This document shows positions 34,640 through 46,728 of a DNA stretch of 64,000 bases, piece after piece (position 1 is the stretch's first letter; every line of letters begins with the position of its first letter). Origin of the DNA: Blasia pusilla (lineage: Eukaryota; Marchantiophyta; Marchantiopsida; Blasiales); NCBI GenBank assembly GCA_050084515.1, contig CM114271.1:30070001-30134000 (forward strand), in the 5' to 3' direction. A program made the translations under genes and the position numbers. Below the pieces are notes generated by a model, which was not told the origin of the DNA, made no database searches, and saw only the letters and a program-made list of their open reading frames with translations.

Positions 34640-35154
34640 AAGGACTTGCATTGTCCATGCATGCCTCTTCTTCTTCGTTGACTTGAAGCCCTTCGCCTTA
34701 GCTTTGGATTTTAGCATCTCTTTGTCAAGAGACATGACACTTGCAAAGGAGGCTCCTAAAAAGCCATTTAGAAGATCCACACCCTTTCACATACGTGTTA
34801 AACGTCAAAAAAATTATGTTTAGCAATTATCTTGTTCTGAATTCTAACCTTGCATCCACTCGTAGAGAAACCTAACAATCAACTAGTAATAAAAACTATG
34901 ATCCTCAAGTGAAGAACTAGATCCCACCTGATGAAGAATTGCATCAAATCGGATAAGATTTAGTAAGATGAGCTCTGCAAACTAAATCGCACAAGGTTTT
35001 GTCTAGATTTTGAAATGGAATGCATGGTAATGGGCAGGATTATATATGCCTACAAACCATAACAACTAGTCATCCTTGCTCACGATCATCAATCTCGTAG
35101 TAGAGATCCATTCAGTCATTTAATTGCCAAAAATGACAACTTGAAAGGTACCCC

Positions 35155-35220
35155 AAAGATCTACGCTATCTAGATCTTGATTGGATACATACGATCAAGA
35201 TTGAGATAGCATGGATCTTT
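35155..35220. repeat. Imperfect inverted repeat, 28-bp arms
   Basis: The arms 35,155-35,182 and 35,193-35,220 pair at 23 of 28 positions around a 10-base loop. AAAGATC marks the outer ends. Confidence 0.75.
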
Positions 35221-35839
35221 CCATGATGAAAATCAGATGAAAAATATATTGCTATTCGATTACACTAACTAAGAATCAAGCTGAACTTAACCTCAAAAAG
35301 AGGGAATCCATCTTTAATACATATTGGAAATCTCCTATACAAAACTTTGCTCGGAAGGCTCAACTATTGAAGGATAAACAAAGGAGAACATGTCACTCTT
35401 GGCATCTCCTTACCTAACTCCACACATGGCCTCCCTATCGAGACTTACTATCTACTCTCGTTAATATTGTCATATTTTCATCTGCTCTCTTAAAATATGG
35501 TATGACGACTTGTAAGCCAATTCGACAACATTAGATGATAGTGTGAAGTTGAGAGTGGATGGAGAAGTATTTCTTGTAGATTCTAATATGTACAAGCATG
35601 TGGCAAAAGTTTGATTTTATCTAAAAAATTGTAGGCTAGAATTTAGCCACATGGTTGGCTTGGGGAGCTACTTTATGCGAGCACCTCTACAACCTCATCT
35701 TCATGTTGTAAGGAGGATTATGTGATATGGAAATTTTTTGTTTAGTTAGGGATTTGATTCAAACCTTCCCCAACTTTATAGTCATATGGATTTACATATT
35801 GTGCTTGGGCAAGAAGTATGTCTATAATAGACACTCTAA

Positions 35840-36180
35840 ATTAGGGCATTCCTTCACCTTCGGAAGTGAAATTCTAAGGTGGGCTTCAAAGAAGCAACCT
35901 AAAGTCGCTTCCTGGTCAATATAGGTTGAGTATAAAAGAGAAACTAATATAGTATGTGAGGCCACGTGGCTTTATCAATTGCTTGTTGAGATTAGTATCT
36001 TATGACTTTTTATAATATATACAAATACTATTAGAAGCATTATACTTGCCAATAATCACGTTCTATGCTCAAGCAAAGGATATAGAGATGCACTACATTT
36101 ATGTAGAAATTAATTGGATAACATAGCAACTAGGTCATGTTGGTGTTGTGTAGGATGTTTATACCTTCCAATTTGATTTA
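35840..36180 (+). pseudogene. Degenerate Ty1/copia RNase H
   Basis: A frame with stops reads ILRWASKKQPKVAS, then VEYKRETNIVCEATWLYQLL, which matches the SWxSKKQ...S-S-EAEY...WL-LL pattern of copia RNase H. Downstream residues (NNHVLCSSKGYRDALHLCRN) fit the NPVFHxRSKHID region in spacing. It could belong to the same element as the integrase at 30.5 kb, split by later insertions. Confidence 0.65.
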
Positions 36181-36345
36181 GTGGTAAAAACCAAGAAATC
36201 ATGTATAGAAAATAATGTGGATGAATCCATGGAAGTTTCTATGCAGATGTCTATCCATGTAGACCAACTTCCATCAAATTTCAAGGTATGAACATCCTAA
36301 GTTCAAGCTCGCAAGGATGAATAGAAATAGATTGAGATAAAAAAA

Positions 36346-36379
36346 ATGCTAGTCTAAGTCCCATGACTTAGACTAGCAT
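36346..36379. repeat. Perfect 15-bp inverted repeat with CCAT loop
   Basis: The arms 36,346-36,360 and 36,365-36,379 (ATGCTAGTCTAAGTC and its complement) are exact. Confidence 0.95.
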
Positions 36380-39300
36380 CGAAGGTTTTTTGGTGTTGGA
36401 ATTGCAATGGAGCATCACGAGAAGGTAGAACACTCAGAGTCTGATCTTTTTCTGGGTGAGGAGCAACAGTATATGACACTAGTTGATGGTGCTGCAATGG
36501 AGTATCTATAGAATTCTAATCAAACTTTGGAGCATTGCTAGAATTCCCATGAATGAGAGCAGCATCAAACTCCTTTTGTTATTTCCAATAGAAGGGATGA
36601 GTTTGGGGGAGAGCATCAAAGAGGGATGAGAAAAAATGAGAAGGAAAACCAAACGATGCTGGGGAAGGAGGAGGAATCGCTGGAATTGCTCTGTTAAGAG
36701 ACGATGGAGAAAATTAGTGCTACTAGAGCCACACAAACACAACCCTTCAGAATTTGAGGCCGAAGCAGCCACAAACATAGATGTTCCTCAGTTTCTCATC
36801 TTATTCTGTTCATAGCTATCCCATCGACTTCAATAGCACCTCCTTGTCCCCTTTCTCTACCCTAAATCTTACATACAAATATGGATCTCCTTCATGTGTT
36901 TGACAACAACACCTCCTCTTTCTCTTGCAAATCCTCGAATCCTACCTTCGAACACGTAACGGACTACATATTTGTTCTCCTCTAATTTCTACCATTTGTT
37001 TGGATCTCTACTCAACAAGAAAATCCAATCCAATTCTATTCGATTCAAATGCATCTTCTCTTTCATTTTACCTCCTCAAGTGTTAACTTTTTTTTATGGA
37101 GAATGAGCTACAAATTCATCCTCATTTCCTTCCCACCACTTTTCTAGTCATTGCTATCCAATCTCCACGATGGTTAATCTTGAATAGAAGTAATGCTCTG
37201 CCAACCAAGAAACCAAAAATAGGGATACGCTCGTGATCATTAGCTACAAAAATTTGACCGTACGTACCATAATTTAGGCAGGAGAAAAGCTATCTCCATT
37301 CTATAATCTCTCCATTAAAATTTATTAAGTCGGATACCAGAGATGGTAAATGGTAAATGGAAAAGATCGCATACCAGGGAACTCAGTGAGATTCATGAGA
37401 CGGAATAACATCAGCATATGCCCACATACAAGCCACCTATTCACATGAATGGTAACATTGAGTCAGAAGCTGTGTCCACAAGAGCCAAATCCGCAACCTC
37501 TAACTCTCACATTGAGATTGAAAGCAACTCAGCATGCAGACAAGATTCAGGGAGGTGTAATGCAGGCTAATTAATCACTTTACAAAGAGGACATTCATCA
37601 CTGCAGATAATGAAGAAACAAAAGAGGGAAAACACATGTACTGCTCAAGTTCATATACAGTCATGCTAAGTCCAAGAATTATGGGAAAGACTTAACAATG
37701 GCGGATTGATCATAACAAGACTTTGATAATAGAATGATCTTAAGCATCAAAGGAACCTCCTTAAGGGACACTTTCTCACATCATTTCATTCTTTAGAAAA
37801 GCAAGACAAAGAACCATGGAAATTGGTGAAGGGAAGGAAACAAAGAGGAACATAAGGGCCCAACATGTCTCTCATGTGCTTCAAGACATGAAAATGCTAC
37901 CTTCATGAAATAGTGGCAAAGAATCAAATCAATGAGAAACCCAAGGATAGACTTACCATTGACCTCAACATCATGAGGAAGTACTAGAAAATTGGGAGTT
38001 GATGTTCTCTCATTTGTATACTTCTCGGCAATCAAAAACTCAATGAGAGTTGTTGTATTGCCATGCACTTCATTCAGTACGTGACATTGTTACCCTTAAA
38101 TTAAAGGTCTGAAGATTCTAGGGATCATAAACGATCTCTCTTATGTATATTAGAACTCAACTTAGAATCTAGTTTTTGTTCTACAGCATGAAAATTTATG
38201 GGAATTCTGAGGGCTCTTGGTGTGTCGTGCAACTGATCTTGCTGCAAAGTAATATGAGACTACTCGGGAAGAAGTATATATTGTAGTCTTGTGACCATAG
38301 ATCCCACAACCTTATTGGATGGTACTACAGACTAGGATGGGGATAAACTTAACGTACCATATGAGAGTGATATGAGAGAAGGTGAGTGAGTGAACATTGT
38401 ATGTACAAGTAGCTCACAGGAACATAGGTCATTTTGTCCAACTAAGTAGTGGAGATTGATTGTGCTTGTGTGAACAAGGGCTATGAGTGGATCTCTGGAG
38501 TTAGATAGTTGTGAAGATCTATGTTTAGAAACTTGGGTCTCTCTAAGTTGAATCCCTCGTAGGATCCCTCCAAAAGATAGGTCTACTACTAATCTAACTT
38601 ATCGATAGAAAGAGGAAGCAATAGACCTCTACCCAATTCCTTATAATTTTCAACTCTCTGAACACAGTCATATTTGACATCAATAGAGATCTTCATTCCT
38701 CCTTCTTGTACAAGTTATAATCAAAGAAATGACCACGACATCGGAGATTCTATGAAACACAGTGCATATACGTGTGTGACATGTATTGGATCAGAGCAGC
38801 CAGAACTTGCCATCACCATTTTCACTGATGCCAATTTTTTTTTCTTCCAATTTTGATGCCTTCAGTGCTTGTCTCTTCCCATCCTTTGTTGGCAATGGTT
38901 CATTGGCTAGTTTGATGGTAGACTGTATCCTATAAAAGCAACATTATATGCCATTACAAAACAAAAAGAAGTTTGAAAGGTAGAAGGGTTTTCCATTACC
39001 ACTTTGGCTGAAATTAACAAGAACCCACAAATCTCATTACAGTGATGGTAGCTCCAAACCTCAAACCAACCAGCAATGCATGTTCAATGTTGAGAAGACG
39101 TAAAACACTTACCCACTTGAGCCTGTCTTGGCGAAACTCGAGTAGAGTTACATTGTAGAGTACTAGGATCTTGGTCGAACGGAGTATGCACATCCTTTGT
39201 TGCGAGTTTGGATACCATGTCCATCAAGATCCCTAGTGTCTTGTTTTGACCATCCATCTGGGTTTCTACATCTTCCAAATCTATACTCCACCTCTTCCAA

Positions 39301-39690
39301 TTGAATTGTAACTCTTGAATCCACGCTTTATAGAAAAAAAAGGTGTAACATTAGTAAGTTATTCACAATCTAAGGATGAATTTTTTTCATGTAGAAATCT
39401 TGATTAAAGCGACTATCCTATAGAAGGGACTAGTGCGGAAATATCCAAAGGATCTATGTACCGGTAAACTCTGTTATGTGAATGCGGAGCGTTTACATTG
39501 TTCTTCAGGTTGTCTAACCTCCGTCCCCGTGGCCAGTGAACGCTTCGAAGATCCAAGAGATACATCTCCACAAAAATTCAAGTAGTTTACTGACATGAGC
39601 AATGGATCCAAATTCCATGCTCTCTATAGACCCCAACAAATCAATAAGGATTCGAATTTTCAAAAAGTTGGGGTGTGCATTAGAAGAAAA
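36380..39690. other. Intergenic DNA without a supported gene
   Basis: Frames are short and of no recognisable type. A minus-strand frame at 39,084-39,278 (TQMDGQNKTLGILMDMVSKL) resembles the coiled segment of some retroelement gags, which is weak evidence only. Confidence 0.35.
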
Positions 39691-39699
39691 TTGTGGTTT

Positions 39700-40000
39700 T
39701 TATGACTAGCGGTTAAATGACTGAGGTTCTTCATGACTCCAACATATGACTAGAGTGTCCGCCAGTCGGATGGAAGTCATATCACCCTATATAATAGTAA
39801 AGTTGTAGTCATTGAAAAATTTTAGGATATGGCATAGTTATATTTAAAATGACTTAGTAGCTTTTGGGTTTTGTGTTTAGTCATACTAAAATTTTATATG
39901 ACTCACTTGTGTAAGGAATAAAAAAATGACTAAACAAGTCAAGTCATAAACTAATTAAAAAAAGATTCACCTTCTTACATGGAAAAAAATGAATGATGTG
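39700..40000. repeat. Left arm dense in AGTCAT/ATGACT words
   Basis: About ten GTCAT or ATGAC words in either orientation occur within roughly 250 bases, including AAATGACTAAAC. A similar, longer arm is at 42,970-43,460. Such mixed-orientation short words are typical of the subterminal regions of CACTA-type DNA transposons. No exact TIR was found. Confidence 0.45.
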
Positions 40001-41072
40001 GCTTCACATTTTCATTCAGACTCCTTATGTGGCATATGACATGTACCATCATCCAAAGCTCTTGGCAGGCGAGCAAAGAGGGGTCTACCGATTGGGGGAG
40101 AATGCAGAGTCAGAATCCATCAAGGGAGAGTGAGTGACAAGACTTAATACGAGGGTCACGCGAGCTAGGGTGTCACGTGCTAAAGAGAATGCTAAGGTGA
40201 AGAGAGCAAGGCGGAGGCGTAGGTATGATAATGTGAAGAGAGAGGGTTGAGGGAAACGAGAGAGGAAGCAAGAGCTACAAGAGAGCCCAGTAGAGAGAGG
40301 GACACGGTATCATACACAGTTCTTGTCTCCTTTCATCCTTTATCTACTCAAATCTCCTAATTATATCAGCCAAGATTAGAATGATCCTTCTTCAAAATGT
40401 TAGGTGATCCCTTGCACAATATTGAAGCTACTCTAGTTGGCATGCCAACCAAACACCAGAGTTGGGGTCATGTTCTTTACTTCTTGATCTGACTGATTTT
40501 TTTTGGCCAAATTCAACTTAAGGAATGAGGTAGGGAGGTAATGAGTTGAAGCTCTTGGGGAGCTAGAATGTTCCTTCTTCATTTAGCATCCTAGCTGAAA
40601 TTGAATTGAGAGAACTCTAGAATGATGGGCCATGATTGGTAGATCATATCATGGAGAGGAGCATTACAACACTATATACCCGGTGGATAATGATGGTTCT
40701 GGACCTCCCAACTTAAGTTGAAAATTGTCAATGTGAGTATAAGTTTGTGACATGTTAGGTAGAACTTTTCCATAAGTGATTGGTTTCTCTCCTAACTTGC
40801 GTGGGTCCTCAAATTGATTCTCAAACTGAGAACTCCTCAAGACCTTATGAGCTCCAACTTGGAATAGGAATTCACATAAATTTAAATCTTAGCATTCGTT
40901 TGAAGAGATATAATCCCATTCTAGACAAGGCCCTCTTTAAAATCAGCAACTTACCCCATTTTGTTGATTGTATTGACTCTTTGTCCTTTGCTCTTAAAGA
41001 AAAAGATAACTCTCCACCAGATATAGATGTGGAAGTGATTGTTGGTCTGAAGACCAAGAATAGTAATCTTAG

Positions 41073-41362
41073 TATTGTAGGCAACGGGTCTCCATATCTT
41101 TGCACCGTGCCCAGGCAAATGGGCTTTTGCAGCGGGCTCAAGCGGTTGGAGACGCCAATGCTAGAGGCCTACTTAGTAGTAGCCATAGTTCTCTAGGTAT
41201 TGCTGATATTGTCAATGTTGTTGGTGAGTTTGGTCGTTAGGGGGGGAAGGCCCCCTTTTGTCTCTTCAGGGCCGCTTTTGGCCCACGGACTTTTGGCTCT
41301 CTATGGGCCCCCCTCGTGTGTATCCTGATGGATTTTCCATCAAAGTTTCTATTAAAGTTTAT
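41073..41362 (+). repeat. Dispersed repeat pair, copy 2
   Basis: Partner of 12,151-12,445 in the same orientation; see there. Directly upstream a plus-strand frame (40,780-41,196) runs into it and could be decayed element coding sequence. Confidence 0.6.
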
Positions 41363-42094
41363 ATTTCATTTTGTAATCTCAGCGAGGATGCAACGACTAC
41401 TACATATTCTCTACGTAAGGACTTATACTTTCTTCTCTGTCTACAATTCATATGGAGTTTATTGGCTTTTTTTCATGTACTCAAACATTAGTTAGGAATA
41501 TCACTCACAACTTACTTTGGTTGTTTGTTTCCACTTAGAGATAAGATTAAGCTTCAAGAGAAAGACTCCAGCAAAAAGTGGAGAAGAAATGATAACATGT
41601 AAGGAGTGTATCTATCAATTGCATATTAAGCTTAGACAAACTTTTATGACTATATTCCTTTTCTTAAGGGTTTCTTGATTAAGATTTAAGGTGATTGTCA
41701 CTAACTTGAATAATTTGTAAATGTCTTTTAGGCAATGGGAGTGTTGATGGCGAAACCAAGTCATCTCCAAGAAAAAAAAAATGAGGCTACAATCTGATGT
41801 AGTAATTAAACAAGAGGGTGAGACCAAATCATGCCTGTCTAAAAACTAAACCAAGGTTAAATGCTCATGCCTATATAAGCTGATTCAACCCTTTCCCTAA
41901 GCCCTTAGTGACGGATTTCCATTGTTGTGGGTAATTAAGTGAACTTGTAGGGCATGTGAACTCATCACACTTTGTGCCCAACTGGGGCTGATCTTTCAAA
42001 AAGGTAAATTGTAGCTACTTTCATCCTTCTAATTTTGTATCTTAACTAAACTAATGCATTGGACTAATAATCATTTATTCTTTTTTGTTTCTAG

Positions 42095-42358
42095 TTGCAA
42101 ATTGGAGATAATGTCCTATTTACCAAGCCAAAGTTATGTAGGACAGTCCTTGGAACAGGGACTATATCATGCTTCGGAGGAAAAGAAAAGTTTCATGGGA
42201 ACGATCTTCCTTTAAGCATGGTACGAGTGATTTTGAGGGAGGTACATGATCCTGAGCAACCCTTGTGGAGGGACAATTTGGAAGATGATTCTCCACAATT
42301 GATCTTTTTTCATGCGCTCGACTCAATCATTCTTTGGCCAGAGATGCATATGCAGAAG
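42095..42358 (+). pseudogene. Probable exon of a plant Ptta/En/Spm-type transposase C-terminal region
   Basis: An open stretch of 88 codons is bounded by a strong acceptor (TTTTGTTTCTAG) and a donor (AAG|GTGACG), both in phase 0. It reads VLGTGTISCFGG, then HGNDLPLSMVRVIL, and ends with ALDSIILWPEMHM. The GG... and final ...I-WP pattern resembles the C-terminal Ptta/En/Spm domain found in plant CACTA elements and derived genes. No other exons could be joined to it. It is flanked by the AGTCAT-rich arms, which fits a relic of a transposon. Confidence 0.4.
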
Positions 42359-42969
42359 GTGACGCAATAACTTTTTTTTCTGATCGTGAATTAGAATGTT
42401 GAAAGCAAAAGTGCTCGTATATTTATCAAATTTATAGAGCCATTTTGGAATTACACTTTGGTTTATGTCGATATAGCAGAATATAAATACATCTAATTGA
42501 AATTTTATTTTGGATTTTGGATCAAACATTTGGATCCGACTCTTAAATACTATAGATGATGGAAACCTTTTTTTTAGTTCCACTAAGTAATTTCCCTCCC
42601 TTGATTCATTTTAATCTACTCTTTCGGGCTTTCAATGGATGATTCTTATCCCTTGCATGTTCTTGCCTCTTTTGAAGTTGTGCCTTCTAATATTGGTCCA
42701 ATTTGGGACACAATGAATTGTGTGGTTTGTTAGAAACTTCTCAAATGTCTTAAATTTTGAGCCTAATTTAGGAACCACTTCCAAGACTCACATTAATCAG
42801 GCAATGACCAATGAAAACTTCTTTTCAAAGAACCAAACTAGTCATGGGGCAACACTAAATCAATCATAACAAAGGATTCAAGATTCACACTACTCAGCAT
42901 TATATTACTAAGGCAATAATATAACAATTAGTACTATAGTTGATATCCTCCACCGTAGAGACTACCTTG

Positions 42970-43460
42970 ATCAGCCCTTAATGACTCCCTCAATCAACTA
43001 GTATAACAAGTGACTACAATAACAATGGTGAGATGTGAGTTGTCATTAATATAACATTTCTAGTCATTGGTAATGACTCCCACTATCATATCCAATCACT
43101 CCATCATAGTCATTACTTGGTATAATGGCCCATTTAGTCACATATCCTCCCCATTATTAAGTTGCATACGAGATGTTATAGTATTGGATGCCATCTACTT
43201 AATGACGTGTCGAATAGCTTGGTTATGAAATGACTATGTTAGTCATATGCAGTCACACAATACATAACTCAGTAAGTTGTTAATATAGCCATATGTCCAA
43301 AATTATGACTAAACCATTGTTTTTGTTTTTTGTCCACATAATTTATCCACGTCATCTACCAAGGAGTCCATGTCATATGATAATGTGTTGTATTTTCCAC
43401 ATCATCTCAATGACATGGAAGTCATGACAAATGACTCCTCAAGTCATTTATATCTTTATT
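42970..43460. repeat. Right arm dense in AGTCAT/ATGACT words
   Basis: About fifteen GTCAT or ATGAC words occur in both orientations within 490 bases, again including ATGACTAAAC. With 39,700-40,000 it brackets the transposase-like exon. Confidence 0.45.
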
Positions 43461-43909
43461 ACTCTCCAAGGAACCAGCGATGAAGAGGTTCCATGTTGCA
43501 AGCAACCACACCTATGCCAAAAGCGTGCATGCCAACCCCCAACCCCCCCAGTGACATATCTCCATTTGGGTATGTGGAACTTTTGTAGACTAACCCATCC
43601 AATGAAGCAACTTGAGGTTGTTGATGTTTTGCTGAAAAATCAAATCCATATGTGGATGGTCAAAAAACTTGGGAGACCAAGTTAATGGAGATACCCCATG
43701 TACCACACTATGCATGGTTTGGAAAAATGTGAAGCACCCAAGCGGACAACAAGAGAGGTATGAAGGGTGTTGGCTTCTTCATCAAAGACTTCATGGTGGA
43801 CAAGTGTGAGATCATCAACATAAGGCTCAAGTATGAACATAACATATGAGTTAAAGTCCAAGGAGAGTGCAACCTCAAGGGCAAGGTTGCACTCGAAAAA
43901 AGTCTGTGT

Positions 43910-44125
43910 CCATGGACTTATGTGCGTCCTAGGGACCCACATGTTAGTGTTGGCTCGGGTACCCGCAACCCATACCCGAGGGTGCCAATCCCACACCCGT
44001 TTTGTGGCCCGTGTAGAGCCCACAGTAGGCCGACAGGATGGGCTCAGCCGTGGGAAAGGATGTTGGCCACAAAACGGGTGCGGGCTCCGATGTGGGCTGA
44101 GGGTACTCAAGTGGCATGTATGTCC
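43910..44125. repeat. GC-rich foldback insertion inside the LINE endonuclease
   Basis: The base composition jumps, and the stretch carries a perfect 16-bp inverted repeat (43,994-44,009 and 44,065-44,080, CACCCGTTTTGTGGCC and its complement). The block is edged by GTCCATGGAC and GTCCCATGGAC. It separates the two parts of the endonuclease, whose flanks continue the domain. It is probably a small non-autonomous insertion. Confidence 0.5.
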
Positions 44126-46392
44126 CATGGACAAACTTGTCTGTTTGTGCGCAACGTTGCTCAAGGGATACATACAGTGGATGTATTTACATGCCCACAA
44201 CCAGTGAATCTGTTGTTATAACATAGGCAGCGTTGATTGCCTTGGTTCCAGACAAAGGGGAACATGGTCTTGCTAGGAGACTTCAACAGTTGGGTGGGGC
44301 AAGGCACTAATCCCCAAGCGGAGATCAGGATGTTTGGAGATGTGAGAGTGAATGGCAATGGCACACAGTTGATCACGGTGTTGAGGGAACTTCAACTGAT
44401 GGCACTGAATGATAGGCATAAGGCAAGTTCCCCAACTTGGACCACGATCAACTTCAAGGAGAATGAAAGCTCCATTGTGGACTATATAGTTGTGGATGAG
44501 GAACTCTAAACATGCAATATGAAGATCATGGTGGATGCGAGTGACATTGGAACATCATATCATTCGTTGGCCTAGAAAGAGTTGTAGCAAAGAATAAAAT
44601 GCTCGACCAAACCAATGAAGAGAGTGATCAAGAAATGGAGGATAGAGAACTTCCAAGATGTGGGAAACAAGAATGTGTACGTTGGCAAGTTGAAAGAATA
44701 TCTCTTGGCATTTGACACTTTCATTGATTCTACCATCAAGACCTTTGGGTTCATAAGAACAACTATGGATGTAGTGCTAACATGGTGGGAGCATGGAGTG
44801 ACAGATGCGGCTGAGATTGTTGGCGGCAAGAAATTGATAATTTGTGGCAAAGCCATCAAATGGTGGTCCTTGGATCTCAAGGCAGCCATTGCCAAACGAA
44901 GGGAAGTGTATGTAGCATGTGCCAAGGCCAAGGACAATCCATCCTTGTGGTCAGAATATGTGGCCCTAAGCAAGGAAACCTGTCTTCTCGGGCGCATGCA
45001 CAAGAAGAAATTGAACCAAGCAACCTTCCCATCCATCATTGAGAATTACGCCGAGAATCAGAAAAATGTTCTGGATGGAGGTGCAAAAATTGAGGAAGGC
45101 CAAGGGCAAACATGACGTAAAGGTCATGAAGTGAAAAGACGATGGGATGGTGAGCACTGCTGCGCAGATCCGACATGTGTTGGAAGACAATTACAAGAAT
45201 TAGGCAAGAAGCCCACGCAGAATTTCAAGAAGATGGAGGAAGATTTTGTTAAGATACAACGGGAGAGGATAGATGATGAGGTTGAGTTGGGTAACCCACA
45301 TAGCAATTGGTTCAAGCTGGATGGGAGCAACTATCATAAAACTTGTGAACCGCAAAGCAAGCAATGGTGATGAGCTTGTGAATGATCTATTGAAGTACAA
45401 CAACACTTCTACAGCTCGTTTTCTAGTGAGTCTCTTCAACCTGGTCTTGTAGGCACAGATCATTCCACAAAGGTGGCAGGTGGGAATCATTGTGAACCTC
45501 TTTAAGAAGGGTGAGCAAGAAGACCCTAAAAACCTCATGGATATTACATTGCTGAGTGTAGTTAGGAAGCTCCTCTGCCATATACTTAACCAATAAGATC
45601 TCTGTGTGTAACTTGAGGAGAATTCTCTCATCAAAGAAGGCCAGGCTGGATTCCGGCAAGCCCAAGGATGCATGGGTCACATCTTCACCTCCAATCAGAC
45701 TATCCAGGGTACGAAGAAAAGGGAAACCCACATATTCCTTCTTCTTGGACCTCAAAATGGCATACAACACCGCATGGCATAACGAGCTATCTTGTAGCTT
45801 GTGGAAGGCAAGGCCCAGAGGGAAAATGTAGAGGGTGGCGGAAAAGATGTACCAAATCACATTGAGTAGAGTTCTGGTGAATGACCAAAAGAGTGGGACA
45901 TTCGACATCAAGAAAGGAGTGGCTCAAGGCTGCCTGCTCTCCCCCACCATCTTCATCGTTTTCGGGGATACCCTATTGGAGGAAATGGAGGATAGTGGTC
46001 TAGTCATCTGGGTGGGCAACCAACAAATCTCTGCCCGCCTCACTGTTGTGCCAACCTGGTCTGACTGGGCATAGAATTCTCGGGAGACCCCATGTGGGAT
46101 GCCCACATTACGAAGACTACCCAGAAAAGCCAAAAGAAGGTGAGCGGTCTGTCAAGGTTCCTACACTGCCGAGATATCACATCCGAAGTAAAACGCTGTC
46201 ATTTTGCATACCATTCATCTCTGGTTGGAATATGGGGCAGCAGTGTGGGATGCCAACACCAAACAAAGGGACAGGCTTGAAGCTGTGCAGCTGACGGCAT
46301 TTCAGGGTAGTATGTCAGCTTCCTCACTAACAGCGAAAGTTGGTGTGAGATCAGAACTTCGAGTGGAACCCTTGGAGGATAGACGTGACATC

Positions 46393-46496
46393 ACCAAGTT
46401 GAAGTGGCGAAGGCAGTTGCAGACAATGGACTCCCATTGTCTGCACCAAGTTGAAGTGGCGAAGGCAGTTGCAGACAATGGACTCCCATTGTCTGC
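46393..46496. repeat. Exact tandem repeat, 52 bp x 2, with internal hairpin
   Basis: Units 46,393-46,444 and 46,445-46,496 are identical. Each contains GCAGACAATGG/CCATTGTCTGC around ACTC, and in the second unit the stem extends to 14 bp. It lies in the LINE tail. Since 52 is not a multiple of three, it shifts the frame. Confidence 0.95.
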
Positions 46497-46728
46497 AACT
46501 GAAGCAACTAAAGAGGGGATGGGGAAAACTTGGACCCAAAGAAGACCCGTAAAGCAGGCCAAAAACGTTCGAGAGATTGTGCAATCAACCCAGCTTCCTG
46601 CAGGGCCTGAACTGTGGGAGCAAGATGAGAAACAACTTGTGGACACCATAACCAAGGCAGTGGGAAAACACTCACAGCAGAACAGCACAGAGGAAACCAT
46701 GAAATGTCTTGACCTCTCTGCTGACTGA

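Larger units (their letters stand above)
43545..46728 (+). mobile_element. Degenerate LINE (non-LTR) retrotransposon
   Basis: The order is endonuclease, linker, reverse transcriptase, C-terminal region, all on the plus strand in changing frames. The endonuclease shows THPMKQLEVVDVLLKNQI near 43,600 and GDFN at 44,276-44,287. The linker 44,582-45,115 is a clean frame (KRVIKKWRIENFQDVG). The RT has FLDLKMAYNTAW (45,742-45,777) and QGCLLSP (45,925-45,945), but the YADD region is replaced near 46,035. The tail reads LEYGAAVWDANTKQRDRLE (46,222 onward). Stops and frameshifts show that it is dead. The 3' end and poly(A) were not found. Confidence 0.8.

Noticed and set aside
43920-44110. GC-rich block considered as a tRNA or structured RNA gene
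   Set aside because: No cloverleaf with acceptor stem and T-loop could be drawn; a single long inverted repeat explains it better.
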